In this document: piece by piece, positions 44,507-52,947 of the stretch
How positions within the stretch are numbered: the first letter of the stretch is position 1
Layout of the letters: every line of letters begins with the position of its first letter
Assembly (NCBI GenBank): GCA_965238045.1
Contig: CBDEGU010000010.1
Location: forward strand, 434,001-498,000
Reading direction: 5' to 3'
Length of the DNA stretch: 64,000 nucleotides
Source of the DNA: CBDEGU01 sp965238045
GTDB lineage: Bacteria; Acidobacteriota; Terriglobia; Bryobacterales; UBA6623
The notes under the pieces: model-generated
The model's database searches: none
What the model was told of the DNA's origin: nothing
What the model saw: only the letters and a program-made list of their open reading frames with translations
Translations under genes and position numbers: made by a program

Positions 44507-45469
44507 CTATGTGGCGCGGCGGATGTTGACCCACGTATGGACGTGCGGCGCTCCGCGGAAGTACCAAAGCATGGCCGGGCTTTCCAGTTGCCATACGTCC
44601 CAGGTGCCGTCGTTTCCAATGTCTTGGTTCTTGAAAAATGACATCGACAGCGCATCAACGCCCCCCTGGGAGCGGATCAAGTTCATGGCCTCGCGGCGAT
44701 CGGCCTCGCGGAAAGGCAGCAAGAGATCGGTCAAGACCTGGTCCACAAGCTGTTTCTGGTCTGGCGACATGTCGGCGATGCTGAGTCCGGCGAGTTCGGC
44801 GCCCTCTCGCTTGAGCTCGACCGTTTTGGTGGCTTGTTCTCGCCGGGGGTCGCCCAACAGGGCCAGCGAGCGCTGTTTGCCGTCGAGGGCCTGAAACACT
44901 TCGTTCGCCCGCAGAGCCTGGTACCAGTAAACGTTGCCCGGATGATCCGGCTTTTCATTGAAGTCGCCCGCGGCGTGTCCGTAGAAGATCGGCCCTCCAA
45001 AGGCGGCGCCCTCGACCGAGTCGCCGTCGCAACGAACCGTGCAGTGTCTGCCGGTGAGCACGAACTCGAACGCGCCGCTACCGGGCTCGCCGAACAAGGC
45101 CACCGAATAATTGGCGATGCCGCCGCCGTCTTCGTCGAGATGGCGCATGACCTCGCCGACGAACTCCTCGCTATGGAGCCCGCGGAAGATCTCGCCGATC
45201 ATGCGCTGCTGGTCTTTGGTGAAGGACTCTCCGACTCTCGCCGGGGTGATGTGCCAATTCGCGTCGACTTTTTTCCGCAAGGGATGGGCAAACGGGAAGA
45301 CCATGGTCTGCTTTTGCTCTTGAGACAAGCTCTCGAAGAAATGACCGACCAGCGTCTCGGAGGACGGCGAGGTCCCCTTGGCCGGGCTTCGCATGAGCGC
45401 CATCGAGCCCAATCCGGTCGTCGCCAGGAAGCGTCTGCGATCCATCCACTCACTGCTAGGGTCTTTCAT
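44507..45469 (-). CDS. DUF3500-family protein with Tat leader
   Basis: The 320-residue protein of the DUF3500 family starts with a Tat-like leader DRRRFLATTGLGSMAL. The conserved core includes FPFAHPLRKK, the region GRHCTVRCDGDS and GPIFYGH, and the end MLWYFRGAPHVHTWVNI. ATG 45469 is preceded by GGAGG with 7-base spacing. The function of the family is not established. It is transcribed convergently to the methyltransferase gene. Confidence 0.9.
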   Translation of the reverse strand: MKDPSSEWMDRRRFLATTGLGSMALMRSPAKGTSPSSETLVGHFFESLSQEQKQTMVFPFAHPLRKKVDANWHITPARVGESFTKDQQRMIGEIFRGLHSEEFVGEVMRHLDEDGGGIANYSVALFGEPGSGAFEFVLTGRHCTVRCDGDSVEGAAFGGPIFYGHAAGDFNEKPDHPGNVYWYQALRANEVFQALDGKQRSLALLGDPRREQATKTVELKREGAELAGLSIADMSPDQKQLVDQVLTDLLLPFREADRREAMNLIRSQGGVDALSMSFFKNQDIGNDGTWDVWQLESPAMLWYFRGAPHVHTWVNIRRAT

Positions 45470-45804
45470 GCCATATCCTCCGCCCGTCCTGTCTTGAAAG
45501 CTAAGGAGACTGCTGATGGATTTATCTCACGAACGAGTGTCCGAGTCAAGGGGCCGCTACAGGAAGCTTGACTTGGCCCGTCTCCCGCCAGGGGCTGCTG
45601 GGCATGGAAAGCCATTTTTTTTCGGCGAAAATTCCGGGTATTCTCCGAGTTCCCGAGACGATAGGTTCGTGTTTTCCTTTAGCCACCACTCGCGCATCTG
45701 AGAAGAAGCCTGGGGGCGGGCCGTGGCCGGGCGGAGGCGGGGTTGCGGGTCTTTCGAGTGACCGTCGCTGGGTTTTCAGGCGCTAGTACGAGACGAGCGA
45801 CTAG
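45470..45804. other. 335-bp divergent intergenic region
   Basis: It separates the DUF3500 gene from the disordered membrane-protein gene and should hold both promoters. A short open frame (45516-45701) with a good ribosome site (AAGGAG) is present but unsupported. A run of eight T at about 45615-45625 is the only AT-rich tract. Nothing else was recognised. Confidence 0.45.
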
Positions 45805-47640
45805 ATGTCCCAGCGAGCATCCGATCCGTCGGAGGACCCGACTGTGGCCGAACCTGATAAGTCCGGGCCCGCTGATCCCGCAGATGCGTTCAAGGCGCCC
45901 AGCGGGGCCAAAGAACACTCCCCTGCCAGCGTTGTGATGCCGAGGGCCATGCTGCGTCCCGCGGTTTTGCTGTCTCCGGAATCGCTAGCGCGGTCGATTG
46001 GATCAAAGAAAAAAAAGAAGGCGGAAGGCGATGCGGCAGCCAACGCGAGTCCGCGGGCCGAAACACCTCCGGTGGTCCACGAGGCGGAGCCGACGGCGGA
46101 CCCCAGTCCGGTGGACGAGTTGCCGCCATTGTCCGACTATGGGCTGGAGCCGCCCGCGGCGGCGAGTATTCCAGAGCCGCCTAGCGAGGAGGCCTATCAG
46201 TTTGAGGCGCCGCCGGAGGCCGAAAATGAGCCAGAGCCACTGACTGCCGCTTACGAACCCGAGCCGCCGGCGGACCCGAGCTACATGGGTGGAGCGTCGA
46301 TTGCGCCGGACCATGTTGCGCCGGACCATGGAGTGGAACCGGCGGCCCCGTACTACGAGCCCGAGCCTTCCGCGCAGGAAGGCTACCGGTTCGAACCGCG
46401 GGCGGAGCCTGTTTACGAACTGGATCCGAATCCCGAAGAGTTTTCGCCAGAACCTTCTCAGGCGCTTGACCCTGGTTCTGATGACGATCTGCGATTTTTG
46501 CCGGGTCCTGGAGGTCCTGGACGGCTCCCTGAGCATGACCCCGCGCGTGAACGAGAGCCACTGGCCGAACAAGAGGGCGTCTACCAGGCTCAACCCGCGG
46601 GGGCGCACGCGAGGACCGCCTATCAGGAGAGCTGGGGCGATCGTCCGGGGACCGGAGCGCCCTCTCCAAGAGATGAGCGATCGCGAGACGAGTTCGAAGC
46701 CAGAGAGGCCGGCGATTCCGTCTCGGGCGAGGCGCCCGCATCTTCGGGAGAAACGACAGCGGGGGCGCTACAGAGACGGCTCAAGAATTACCTTCCGGGG
46801 TGGGCCCGGAGGACGGGGATTCCAAAGCGTCTGGGGGCAGGCTTGGGAAGCTTGTTGCTGGTTGGCGCCGTGTTGTACGGCTTCGGCGGATCGGTTGGAG
46901 CCGGCATTCAGATCACGATCGAGAGTTTGATTGAAAGCACCCGGCCCAGCGCGGCGTTTCAGTTTGCCGAGAATTTTCGCGGCGGGGTGGAGGGCTTATG
47001 GGACGGCAAGGGCTGGCACATCGATCCTTCCACCGGCGGAAGACCGCGCGGACTGGTTCTCAATGAAGAAACCCTTGACTTGGTGGACTACCACCTGGAC
47101 TTTGAGTTCAATCTCAAGAAAGGTTCCATTGGGTGGGTCGTGCGGGCGGCGGACCGTTCCAACTATCACGGCTTTAAACTCACCAAGGTCGTGGCGCCCA
47201 GGATCCGCCGGAGCGAGCAGCGGAGTTCGTTCATTCTCTCGCGCTACTCCATGCTGCGCGGCGTGGAGGACGCCACGGCCGTGCTTGAGACCGACGTTTC
47301 GCGCGAAATCAATGAAGCGCGCATCAACAAGATGTCGGTTCGCGTTCGGGGCGATCAGATCGCGACGTTCATCAATGGCCGTAGCGTGAATATTTGGAAG
47401 AATGTCGATCATCATGCCGGCGGCATCGGATTTTGGGCGGAGGAAATTTCCGAAGATTTGCCCAAACCTGGAGAAGAGCCGGAGCAGACCGGCACGATCG
47501 AGCAGGTCATCGTCTATGGCAATGAAGACTTCTGGGGTCTGACGCTCTATTCCTTCTCGGTGGTCTTGCGCCGCCTCAACACGATGCTCTTCTCGACGAT
47601 ACTGTTTCCGCCGAATTCGGCGGCCTTCTACATACTCTAG
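45805..47640 (+). CDS. single-pass membrane protein with long acidic disordered N-terminus and jelly-roll-like domain
   Basis: I do not recognise a named family. The 611-residue protein has a disordered N-terminal half (about 1-325) very rich in Pro, Glu, Asp and Ala, with repeats of EPEP and YEPEP. A basic patch SKKKKK is near residue 68. A basic stretch and one transmembrane helix (LGAGLGSLLLVGAVLYGF, about 350) follow. The extracytoplasmic C-terminal domain (about 390-600) has beta-strands resembling a DUF1080/laminin-like jelly roll (DYHLDFEFNLKKGSIGWVVRA, VRVRGDQIATFINGR). The start is ATG 45805. The cytosolic disordered tail is comparable with those of cell-division or gliding scaffolds, which is inference. 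Confidence 0.75.
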   Translation: MSQRASDPSEDPTVAEPDKSGPADPADAFKAPSGAKEHSPASVVMPRAMLRPAVLLSPESLARSIGSKKKKKAEGDAAANASPRAETPPVVHEAEPTADPSPVDELPPLSDYGLEPPAAASIPEPPSEEAYQFEAPPEAENEPEPLTAAYEPEPPADPSYMGGASIAPDHVAPDHGVEPAAPYYEPEPSAQEGYRFEPRAEPVYELDPNPEEFSPEPSQALDPGSDDDLRFLPGPGGPGRLPEHDPAREREPLAEQEGVYQAQPAGAHARTAYQESWGDRPGTGAPSPRDERSRDEFEAREAGDSVSGEAPASSGETTAGALQRRLKNYLPGWARRTGIPKRLGAGLGSLLLVGAVLYGFGGSVGAGIQITIESLIESTRPSAAFQFAENFRGGVEGLWDGKGWHIDPSTGGRPRGLVLNEETLDLVDYHLDFEFNLKKGSIGWVVRAADRSNYHGFKLTKVVAPRIRRSEQRSSFILSRYSMLRGVEDATAVLETDVSREINEARINKMSVRVRGDQIATFINGRSVNIWKNVDHHAGGIGFWAEEISEDLPKPGEEPEQTGTIEQVIVYGNEDFWGLTLYSFSVVLRRLNTMLFSTILFPPNSAAFYIL

Positions 47641-47829
47641 CGGGGCGTCTCTGGCGTTTGCCGTGGTCTCATCCCCCCCTGTGGTCTCATCCCCGTTGTC
47701 GAGAGTTCTTCCGGCTGCTCACCCATGCGCGGTGGCCGCGTTTGCGGAATAATGTATTGTGTTGACCGGGGAAGAACACGATGCGGACCGAGAGCGCGCC
47801 GGAAATCGCGCGGCCACGGGGAGGAAACG

Positions 47830-49020
47830 ATGCATGTTCCACGGCGCGGCCCGCTGCCGGGCGTTCTGTTTCTTGTCCTGATCGTTGTGCTGGCGGGAGG
47901 GGATAGCCTGGTGTCCGCTCAGACGAGGCCGCGGGCTCGAGATCTGGGCGTACCGTTGGACGGCACGCCCGGGGCTTGGAACGCCATTACCGACGTGGCT
48001 GGGGTCGAGGTCGGCCATACGACGCTGATTCGCGGCAGCGGGAAGCTCAAGGTCGGGCAGGGTCCGGTGCGCACGGGCGTGACCGCCATTCTCCCGCGCG
48101 GCAAGCGATCCGGCGATCCGGTCTTTGCCGGCTGGTTCGCGCTCAACGGCAATGGAGAGATGACCGGCACGGCCTGGATCGAGGAATCCGGTTTCATGGA
48201 AGGTCCGCTGATGATTACCAATACGCACAGCGTGGGCGTCGTGCGCGATGCGGTGATTGCCTGGCAGGCCGAGCATGACTTGATGCACCAGCGGTTTTCG
48301 TTGCCGGTGGTGGCCGAGACCTTCGACGGCGGCCTCAACGACGTGAATGGATTTCACGTCAAGCCCGAGCATGTGTTCGAGGCGATTGAGGGCGCTTCGT
48401 CCGGCGCGGTGGCCGAGGGCAATGTCGGCGGTGGCACCGGCATGCGCTGCTACCAGTTCAAGGGCGGGATCGGTACGGCCTCGAGAAAGCTCGCCTCCCG
48501 AGATGGCGGCTACACCGTCGGCGTGCTCGTTCAGGCGAATTTCGGCCGCCGCGAGCAGCTCATGATCGCCGGCGCGCCGGTGGGGAAAGAACTAAGCTGC
48601 GAGGACGATCCCCCGTGCGGAACGAAGCCGCCGCCGGCTCGCGAGGGGTCGATCATTATCGCGGTGGCGACCGACGCTCCTCTGCTGGCTCACCAGCTCA
48701 AGCGGCTGGCGCGGCGCGCCTCGCTCGGAGTGGCCAGGACCGGCAGCGTTTCGGGTAATTCCTCGGGAGATATTTTCATCGCCTTCTCGACCGCCAATCC
48801 GGGCGCCGCGCAAGCGAAGCGGACCGCCAAGCTCCGCATGCTAGCCAACGCGCGGCTGGACGCGGTCTTCGCGGCCACGGTCGAGGCCACCGAGGAAGCC
48901 ATCCTCAATGCGCTTGTCGCCGCCGAAACCATGACGGGAATCGATGGCCAGCGGGCGATTGCCCTGCCCCACGACGCCCTGAAAAGAGTTCTTCGCAAGT
49001 ACAACCGTCTTCAGGAGTAA
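47830..49020 (+). CDS. P1-family peptidase (DmpA/BapA-like aminopeptidase), secreted
   Basis: P1 peptidases are N-terminal-nucleophile hydrolases that cleave themselves before a Ser or Thr to give two chains. The 396-residue protein starts at ATG 47830 (perfect GGAGG at 7 bases) with a signal peptide (VLFLVLIVVLAGGDSLVSAQ). The N-terminal chain holds GVEVGHTTLI and GNVGGGTGMRCYQF. The likely cleavage site is in EGSIIIAVATDAPLL (Ser after Gly), and GNSSGDIFIAFSTAN follows. Relatives release D-residues, beta-residues or N-terminal amino acids from peptides; the exact specificity is unknown. Confidence 0.92.
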   Translation: MHVPRRGPLPGVLFLVLIVVLAGGDSLVSAQTRPRARDLGVPLDGTPGAWNAITDVAGVEVGHTTLIRGSGKLKVGQGPVRTGVTAILPRGKRSGDPVFAGWFALNGNGEMTGTAWIEESGFMEGPLMITNTHSVGVVRDAVIAWQAEHDLMHQRFSLPVVAETFDGGLNDVNGFHVKPEHVFEAIEGASSGAVAEGNVGGGTGMRCYQFKGGIGTASRKLASRDGGYTVGVLVQANFGRREQLMIAGAPVGKELSCEDDPPCGTKPPPAREGSIIIAVATDAPLLAHQLKRLARRASLGVARTGSVSGNSSGDIFIAFSTANPGAAQAKRTAKLRMLANARLDAVFAATVEATEEAILNALVAAETMTGIDGQRAIALPHDALKRVLRKYNRLQE

Positions 49021-49083
49021 GGTTCTTGCGGGGCAATCATCGGGCTGCGCGCGCGCGAACCTGTCCGGTAAACTAAGTAGATC

Positions 49084-50493
49084 GTGAAGCAACCGCGAAC
49101 ACTGTTTGAAAAGATCTGGGGCCAGCACGTGGTCTCTCGGGAAGCCGGGTGTCCGGCCGTGATCTACATCGACCTGCATCTGGTGCATGAAGTCACATCA
49201 CCGCAGGCTTTCCAGGGGCTTCGTGATCGCGGCCTGAAAGTGGGCCGGCCCGGCCAGACCCAGGCAACGATGGATCACAGCATTCCCACGACCGACCGGA
49301 GTTTGCCGATCGTGGACCAGATCGCCGCCAAGCAGATCGAGCAGTTGAGAACGAACTGCCGAGACTTCGGTGTTCCGCTGCAAGACCTGGGCAGTCCCTA
49401 TCAGGGCATCGTGCACGTGATCGGTCCCGAACTTGGGCTGACCCAGCCCGGCATGACCGTCGTCTGCGGCGACAGCCACACCTCGACCCATGGAGCGTTC
49501 GGAGCGCTGGCGTTTGGCATTGGCACCACCGAGGTGCAGCACGTTCTGGCCACGCAGTGCTTGCTGCAAAACAAGCCCAAGACGTTTGAAGTGCGCTTCG
49601 ACGGCGTGCTGCCGGCGGGTGTTTCCTCGAAAGACATGATTTTGGCCCTGATCGCCGAAATCGGAGTCGGCGGTGGCACCGGACATGTCCTAGAGTACAC
49701 CGGAAGCGCCATCAGGTCGTTGCCGGTCGAGGGCCGCATGACGGTTTGCAATATGTCGATCGAGGGCGGCGCCCGGGCCGGCATGATCGCTCCTGACGAC
49801 ACAACCTTCGAGTTTCTTGCCCGGCGGCCCAAAGCGCCCCAGGGCGAGGCCTGGGAACAGGCCGTGGCCCGCTGGCGGCGGTTGCCCAGCGACGAAGGAT
49901 CTCGCTACGACCAGACTCTGAGCATTGACGCCGCGACGCTGGAGCCGATGATCACCTATGGCACCAACCCGGGCATGGGAGTGAGAATCAGCGAGCCGGT
50001 TCCCGATCCTTCCTCGGCGGGCGACACCGAGAAAGGCAATGCGATCCGGAAAGCGCTTGACTACATGCAGCTCGAACCCGGCAAGCCGCTGCTGGGGCAC
50101 CGGGTGGATGTCGTTTTCATCGGAAGCTGTACGAACTCGAGAATGTCGGACCTGCGTCAGGCGGCGGAATTCATGCAAGGCCGCAAGGTCGCCCCCAAGG
50201 TCCGCATGCTCGTCGTGCCGGGCTCGGCACAGATCAAGAGGCAAGCCGAGGACGAAAAGCTCTCCGAGATTTTCAAGGCGGCCGGCGCGGAGTGGCGCGA
50301 GGCCGGTTGCAGCATGTGCATCGCCATGAACGGCGACCAGCTCGAGCCGGGGCAGTATTGCGTGAGCACGAGCAACCGCAATTTCGAGGGCCGGCAGGGC
50401 CAGGGCGGACGGACGTTTCTCGCCAGCCCGCTGACGGCCGCGGCCTCGGCGGTGCGCGGCGTGGTGACCGATGTCCGCACGATGCTGGGCTAG
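49084..50493 (+). CDS. leuC: 3-isopropylmalate dehydratase large subunit
   Basis: LeuC is the aconitase-fold subunit that binds a 4Fe-4S cluster and isomerises isopropylmalate in leucine synthesis. The 469-residue protein has the cluster cysteines in IGSCTNSR and AGCSMCIAMN, and the substrate motifs GDSHTSTHGAFG and SIEGGARAG. The start is a GTG at 49084. leuD follows after 17 bp. No other leucine-synthesis gene (leuA, leuB) is in the window. Confidence 0.97.
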   Translation: MKQPRTLFEKIWGQHVVSREAGCPAVIYIDLHLVHEVTSPQAFQGLRDRGLKVGRPGQTQATMDHSIPTTDRSLPIVDQIAAKQIEQLRTNCRDFGVPLQDLGSPYQGIVHVIGPELGLTQPGMTVVCGDSHTSTHGAFGALAFGIGTTEVQHVLATQCLLQNKPKTFEVRFDGVLPAGVSSKDMILALIAEIGVGGGTGHVLEYTGSAIRSLPVEGRMTVCNMSIEGGARAGMIAPDDTTFEFLARRPKAPQGEAWEQAVARWRRLPSDEGSRYDQTLSIDAATLEPMITYGTNPGMGVRISEPVPDPSSAGDTEKGNAIRKALDYMQLEPGKPLLGHRVDVVFIGSCTNSRMSDLRQAAEFMQGRKVAPKVRMLVVPGSAQIKRQAEDEKLSEIFKAAGAEWREAGCSMCIAMNGDQLEPGQYCVSTSNRNFEGRQGQGGRTFLASPLTAAASAVRGVVTDVRTMLG

Positions 50494-50510
50494 CGCAAGG
50501 GACGATCACG

Positions 50511-51116
50511 ATGAAACCCATCCGTACATTTTGCGGCCGTGCCATACCGCTTCCGGCCAGCGATATCGATACCGATCAGATCATACCGGCGCGGTATCTC
50601 AAGACGATTGACAAGCAAGGCCTGGGAAGCAATCTATTTCAGGACTGGCGCTATCTCGCCGATGGCAGCCCCAATCCAGACTTCGTGCTCAATCAGCCGC
50701 CGGCCCAGGGCGCGACGATCCTCGTGGCCGGCGACAACTTCGGCTGCGGCAGCTCGCGCGAACACGCGCCCTGGGCGCTGCGGGGTTTCGGGTTTCGGGC
50801 CGTGATCAGCACCTCTTTCGCGGACATCTTTCAGAACAACTGTTTGAAGAATGGTTTGCTGCCGGTCGTCGTCGATCGCGCGACACACGCCGAGATCATG
50901 GGGCTGGCCGAAAAAGACGGCTCGGTCGAACTGAAGATCGATCTGGCGAATCAGAAAGTGCACCTGCCCGGCGGACGCGAGGCCGGATTCCCCGTCGATC
51001 CGTTCGCGAAACGGTGCCTGCTCGAAGGCATGGATCAGCTCGTCTATCTGCGAAGGCAGCGAGAGCACATTGAGGCCTACGAGCAAGAAAATCCCCCCCG
51101 CGTTAACACGCTGTAA
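50511..51116 (+). CDS. leuD: 3-isopropylmalate dehydratase small subunit
   Basis: LeuD is the swivelling domain partner of LeuC. The 201-residue protein has the family N-terminus with DIDTDQIIPARYLK, the substrate loop GDNFGCGSSREHAPWAL and GVISTSFADIFQNN-like motif. It starts at ATG 50511, 17 bp after leuC. The open frame reaching back to 50292 is inside leuC and is rejected. Confidence 0.97.
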   Translation: MKPIRTFCGRAIPLPASDIDTDQIIPARYLKTIDKQGLGSNLFQDWRYLADGSPNPDFVLNQPPAQGATILVAGDNFGCGSSREHAPWALRGFGFRAVISTSFADIFQNNCLKNGLLPVVVDRATHAEIMGLAEKDGSVELKIDLANQKVHLPGGREAGFPVDPFAKRCLLEGMDQLVYLRRQREHIEAYEQENPPRVNTL

Positions 51117-51311
51117 GCCGGTCTGAGACTCCCAAAGCCGCCCTGGCGCGGGGCTCGCCCGAGATCCACGGTCTTGGTGGCGCTGCCCCAGCCGGGGCAC
51201 TGCCTGCACCGGACGCCGATTCGTCCGAGGCCACCGAGGCAGTGTCATCGGCGCCTAGCTTTTCCCTGCCAGCCATCCTTCCCGCAACCCTGCTCTGCTA
51301 AGATCGTCGGA

Positions 51312-52793
51312 ATGTCTTCCAGCGCTTCGGCGGATGTACACGAAAAAGTGTCCCGTTTTTTTCCCAAGTGGGACGAGGCGGACCTCCCCGCTCCGCCGAA
51401 GATCACTCTCAAGAGTTGGACCGCGCTGATCGGCCCCGGCGTGCTCATGGTGGGCAGCAACATCGGCGGCGGGGAGTGGCTCCTGGGTCCGATCGTGACC
51501 GCTCGCTATGGCGGGCAGTTAATGTGGATCGCGACGCTGAGCATCGCCTTCCAAGTGTTTTACAACCTGGCCGTCATGCGCTACACGCTCTACACGGGCG
51601 AGCCGGTTTTCGTCGGATTCTTTCGTACCTGGCCGGGACCCAAGTTCTGGGCGTTTTTCTATCTGCTGATTGACCTGGGAGGCATCTGGCCCTATCTGGC
51701 GGCGAATGCGGCGGTGCCGCTGGCGGCCGTGATCCTGGGGCGACTTCCCGGCGCCGAGGACGACGCACTGGTCCGAACCCTTAGCTACGTCATTTTCCTG
51801 AGCGGGCTTTCGGCGCTGCTTTTTGGGGGCAAGATCTACAACATGATCGAGCGCATCATGGTCACCAAGCTCGTCGTGGTGCTGGGCTATCTCACTCTGG
51901 TCGGAGTGTTCATGGTGAGCGGCGAGACGTGGCTGGATATCTTCAGCGGATTTTTCAGATTCGGATCGCTGCCAGCCGGGGAGATCGATTGGGCGACGGT
52001 GGCGGCGTTCGCGGCGATCGCCGGGGCGGGCGGACTGGCGAACATGAATTTCTCGAACTACACGCGCGAGAAGGGCTGGGGCATGGGTTCGCTCGTCGGC
52101 GCGATTCCGAGCATGGTCGGCGGCAAGACCGTGCGGCTATCGCATGTAGGAAGAGTGTTTCCGCTCACCCCGGGCAACCTGAAGCGCTGGAGAGGATGGA
52201 TTGCGCACATCGTGCGCGATCAGGTGGCCATCTGGTCGATCGGCTGCGTGCTGGGCATGGCGCTGCCGTCAATGCTCTCGCTGGAGTTTATCCCCGGCGC
52301 CACGGTCGATGGGCACGCGGCGGCGGCGATGACGGCGCGGGGCATCGCCGACCGCTCGGGCGAGATTTTCTGGTTCTTGACCTTGCTGTGCGGCTTCATT
52401 GTCCTGGCGCCGGGACAGGTCTCCGATGTGGACGGCATCGTTCGCCGCTGGACCGATGTGATCTGGACCGGCAGCCTGCGCGTGCGCGAGATGGAAGGCC
52501 ATCAAGTAAAGAACATCTATTACTCGATCATGGTGGTCTACATGATCTGGGGGTTAATCGCCCTGCGGCTGACGCCCGATCCGCTGATGCTGGCGATTGT
52601 CACCGGGACACTGCGCAACATTGGACTGGGCGTGACGGCGCTTCACGCGCTCTATATCAACCGCAATCTGCTGCCCGCCGAACTGCGGCCGGCCTGGTAC
52701 ATGCAAGCAGGCTTGGTCGGCTGCTTTGTTTTCTTCACGGGGATCTCGGGTATCGCCTTCCATCAGAAGTGGACCCAGTTGATGGGGCGCTAG
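51312..52793 (+). CDS. Nramp-family-like membrane transporter lacking canonical metal motifs
   Basis: The 493-residue polytopic protein has about 11 hydrophobic segments and the Nramp/LeuT fold signature LIGPGVLMVGSNIGGGEWLLGP in the first segment. The canonical DPGN is SNIGGG and the canonical MPH in TM6 appears as NMNFSNY, so classical Mn2+/Fe2+ coordination is not conserved. Related divergent Nramp-like proteins occur in Planctomycetes and Acidobacteria with no known substrate. A cytoplasmic N-terminal tail of about 30 residues precedes TM1. ATG 51312 is chosen; no strong ribosome site is visible. The VWA gene follows on the same strand. Confidence 0.8.
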   Translation: MSSSASADVHEKVSRFFPKWDEADLPAPPKITLKSWTALIGPGVLMVGSNIGGGEWLLGPIVTARYGGQLMWIATLSIAFQVFYNLAVMRYTLYTGEPVFVGFFRTWPGPKFWAFFYLLIDLGGIWPYLAANAAVPLAAVILGRLPGAEDDALVRTLSYVIFLSGLSALLFGGKIYNMIERIMVTKLVVVLGYLTLVGVFMVSGETWLDIFSGFFRFGSLPAGEIDWATVAAFAAIAGAGGLANMNFSNYTREKGWGMGSLVGAIPSMVGGKTVRLSHVGRVFPLTPGNLKRWRGWIAHIVRDQVAIWSIGCVLGMALPSMLSLEFIPGATVDGHAAAAMTARGIADRSGEIFWFLTLLCGFIVLAPGQVSDVDGIVRRWTDVIWTGSLRVREMEGHQVKNIYYSIMVVYMIWGLIALRLTPDPLMLAIVTGTLRNIGLGVTALHALYINRNLLPAELRPAWYMQAGLVGCFVFFTGISGIAFHQKWTQLMGR

Positions 52794-52947
52794 CGGGCAG
52801 GCGGCGGGCTGGCCCGCCTTGCGATGGTCACTGCCGCGACGGACGACGCCGGATCATGAACGATTCCATGCCATGCCGGGATCCCGCGCCCGGCGTTTGG
52901 GATCCGTTCTCGGCGACAATACGATCAGGGTGACTCAGCGAGGTTGC

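Noticed and set aside
45516..45701. Small 61-codon open frame with a good ribosome site (AAGGAG)
   Set aside because: No homology, charged low-complexity start and position in a divergent promoter region; not enough to call a gene.
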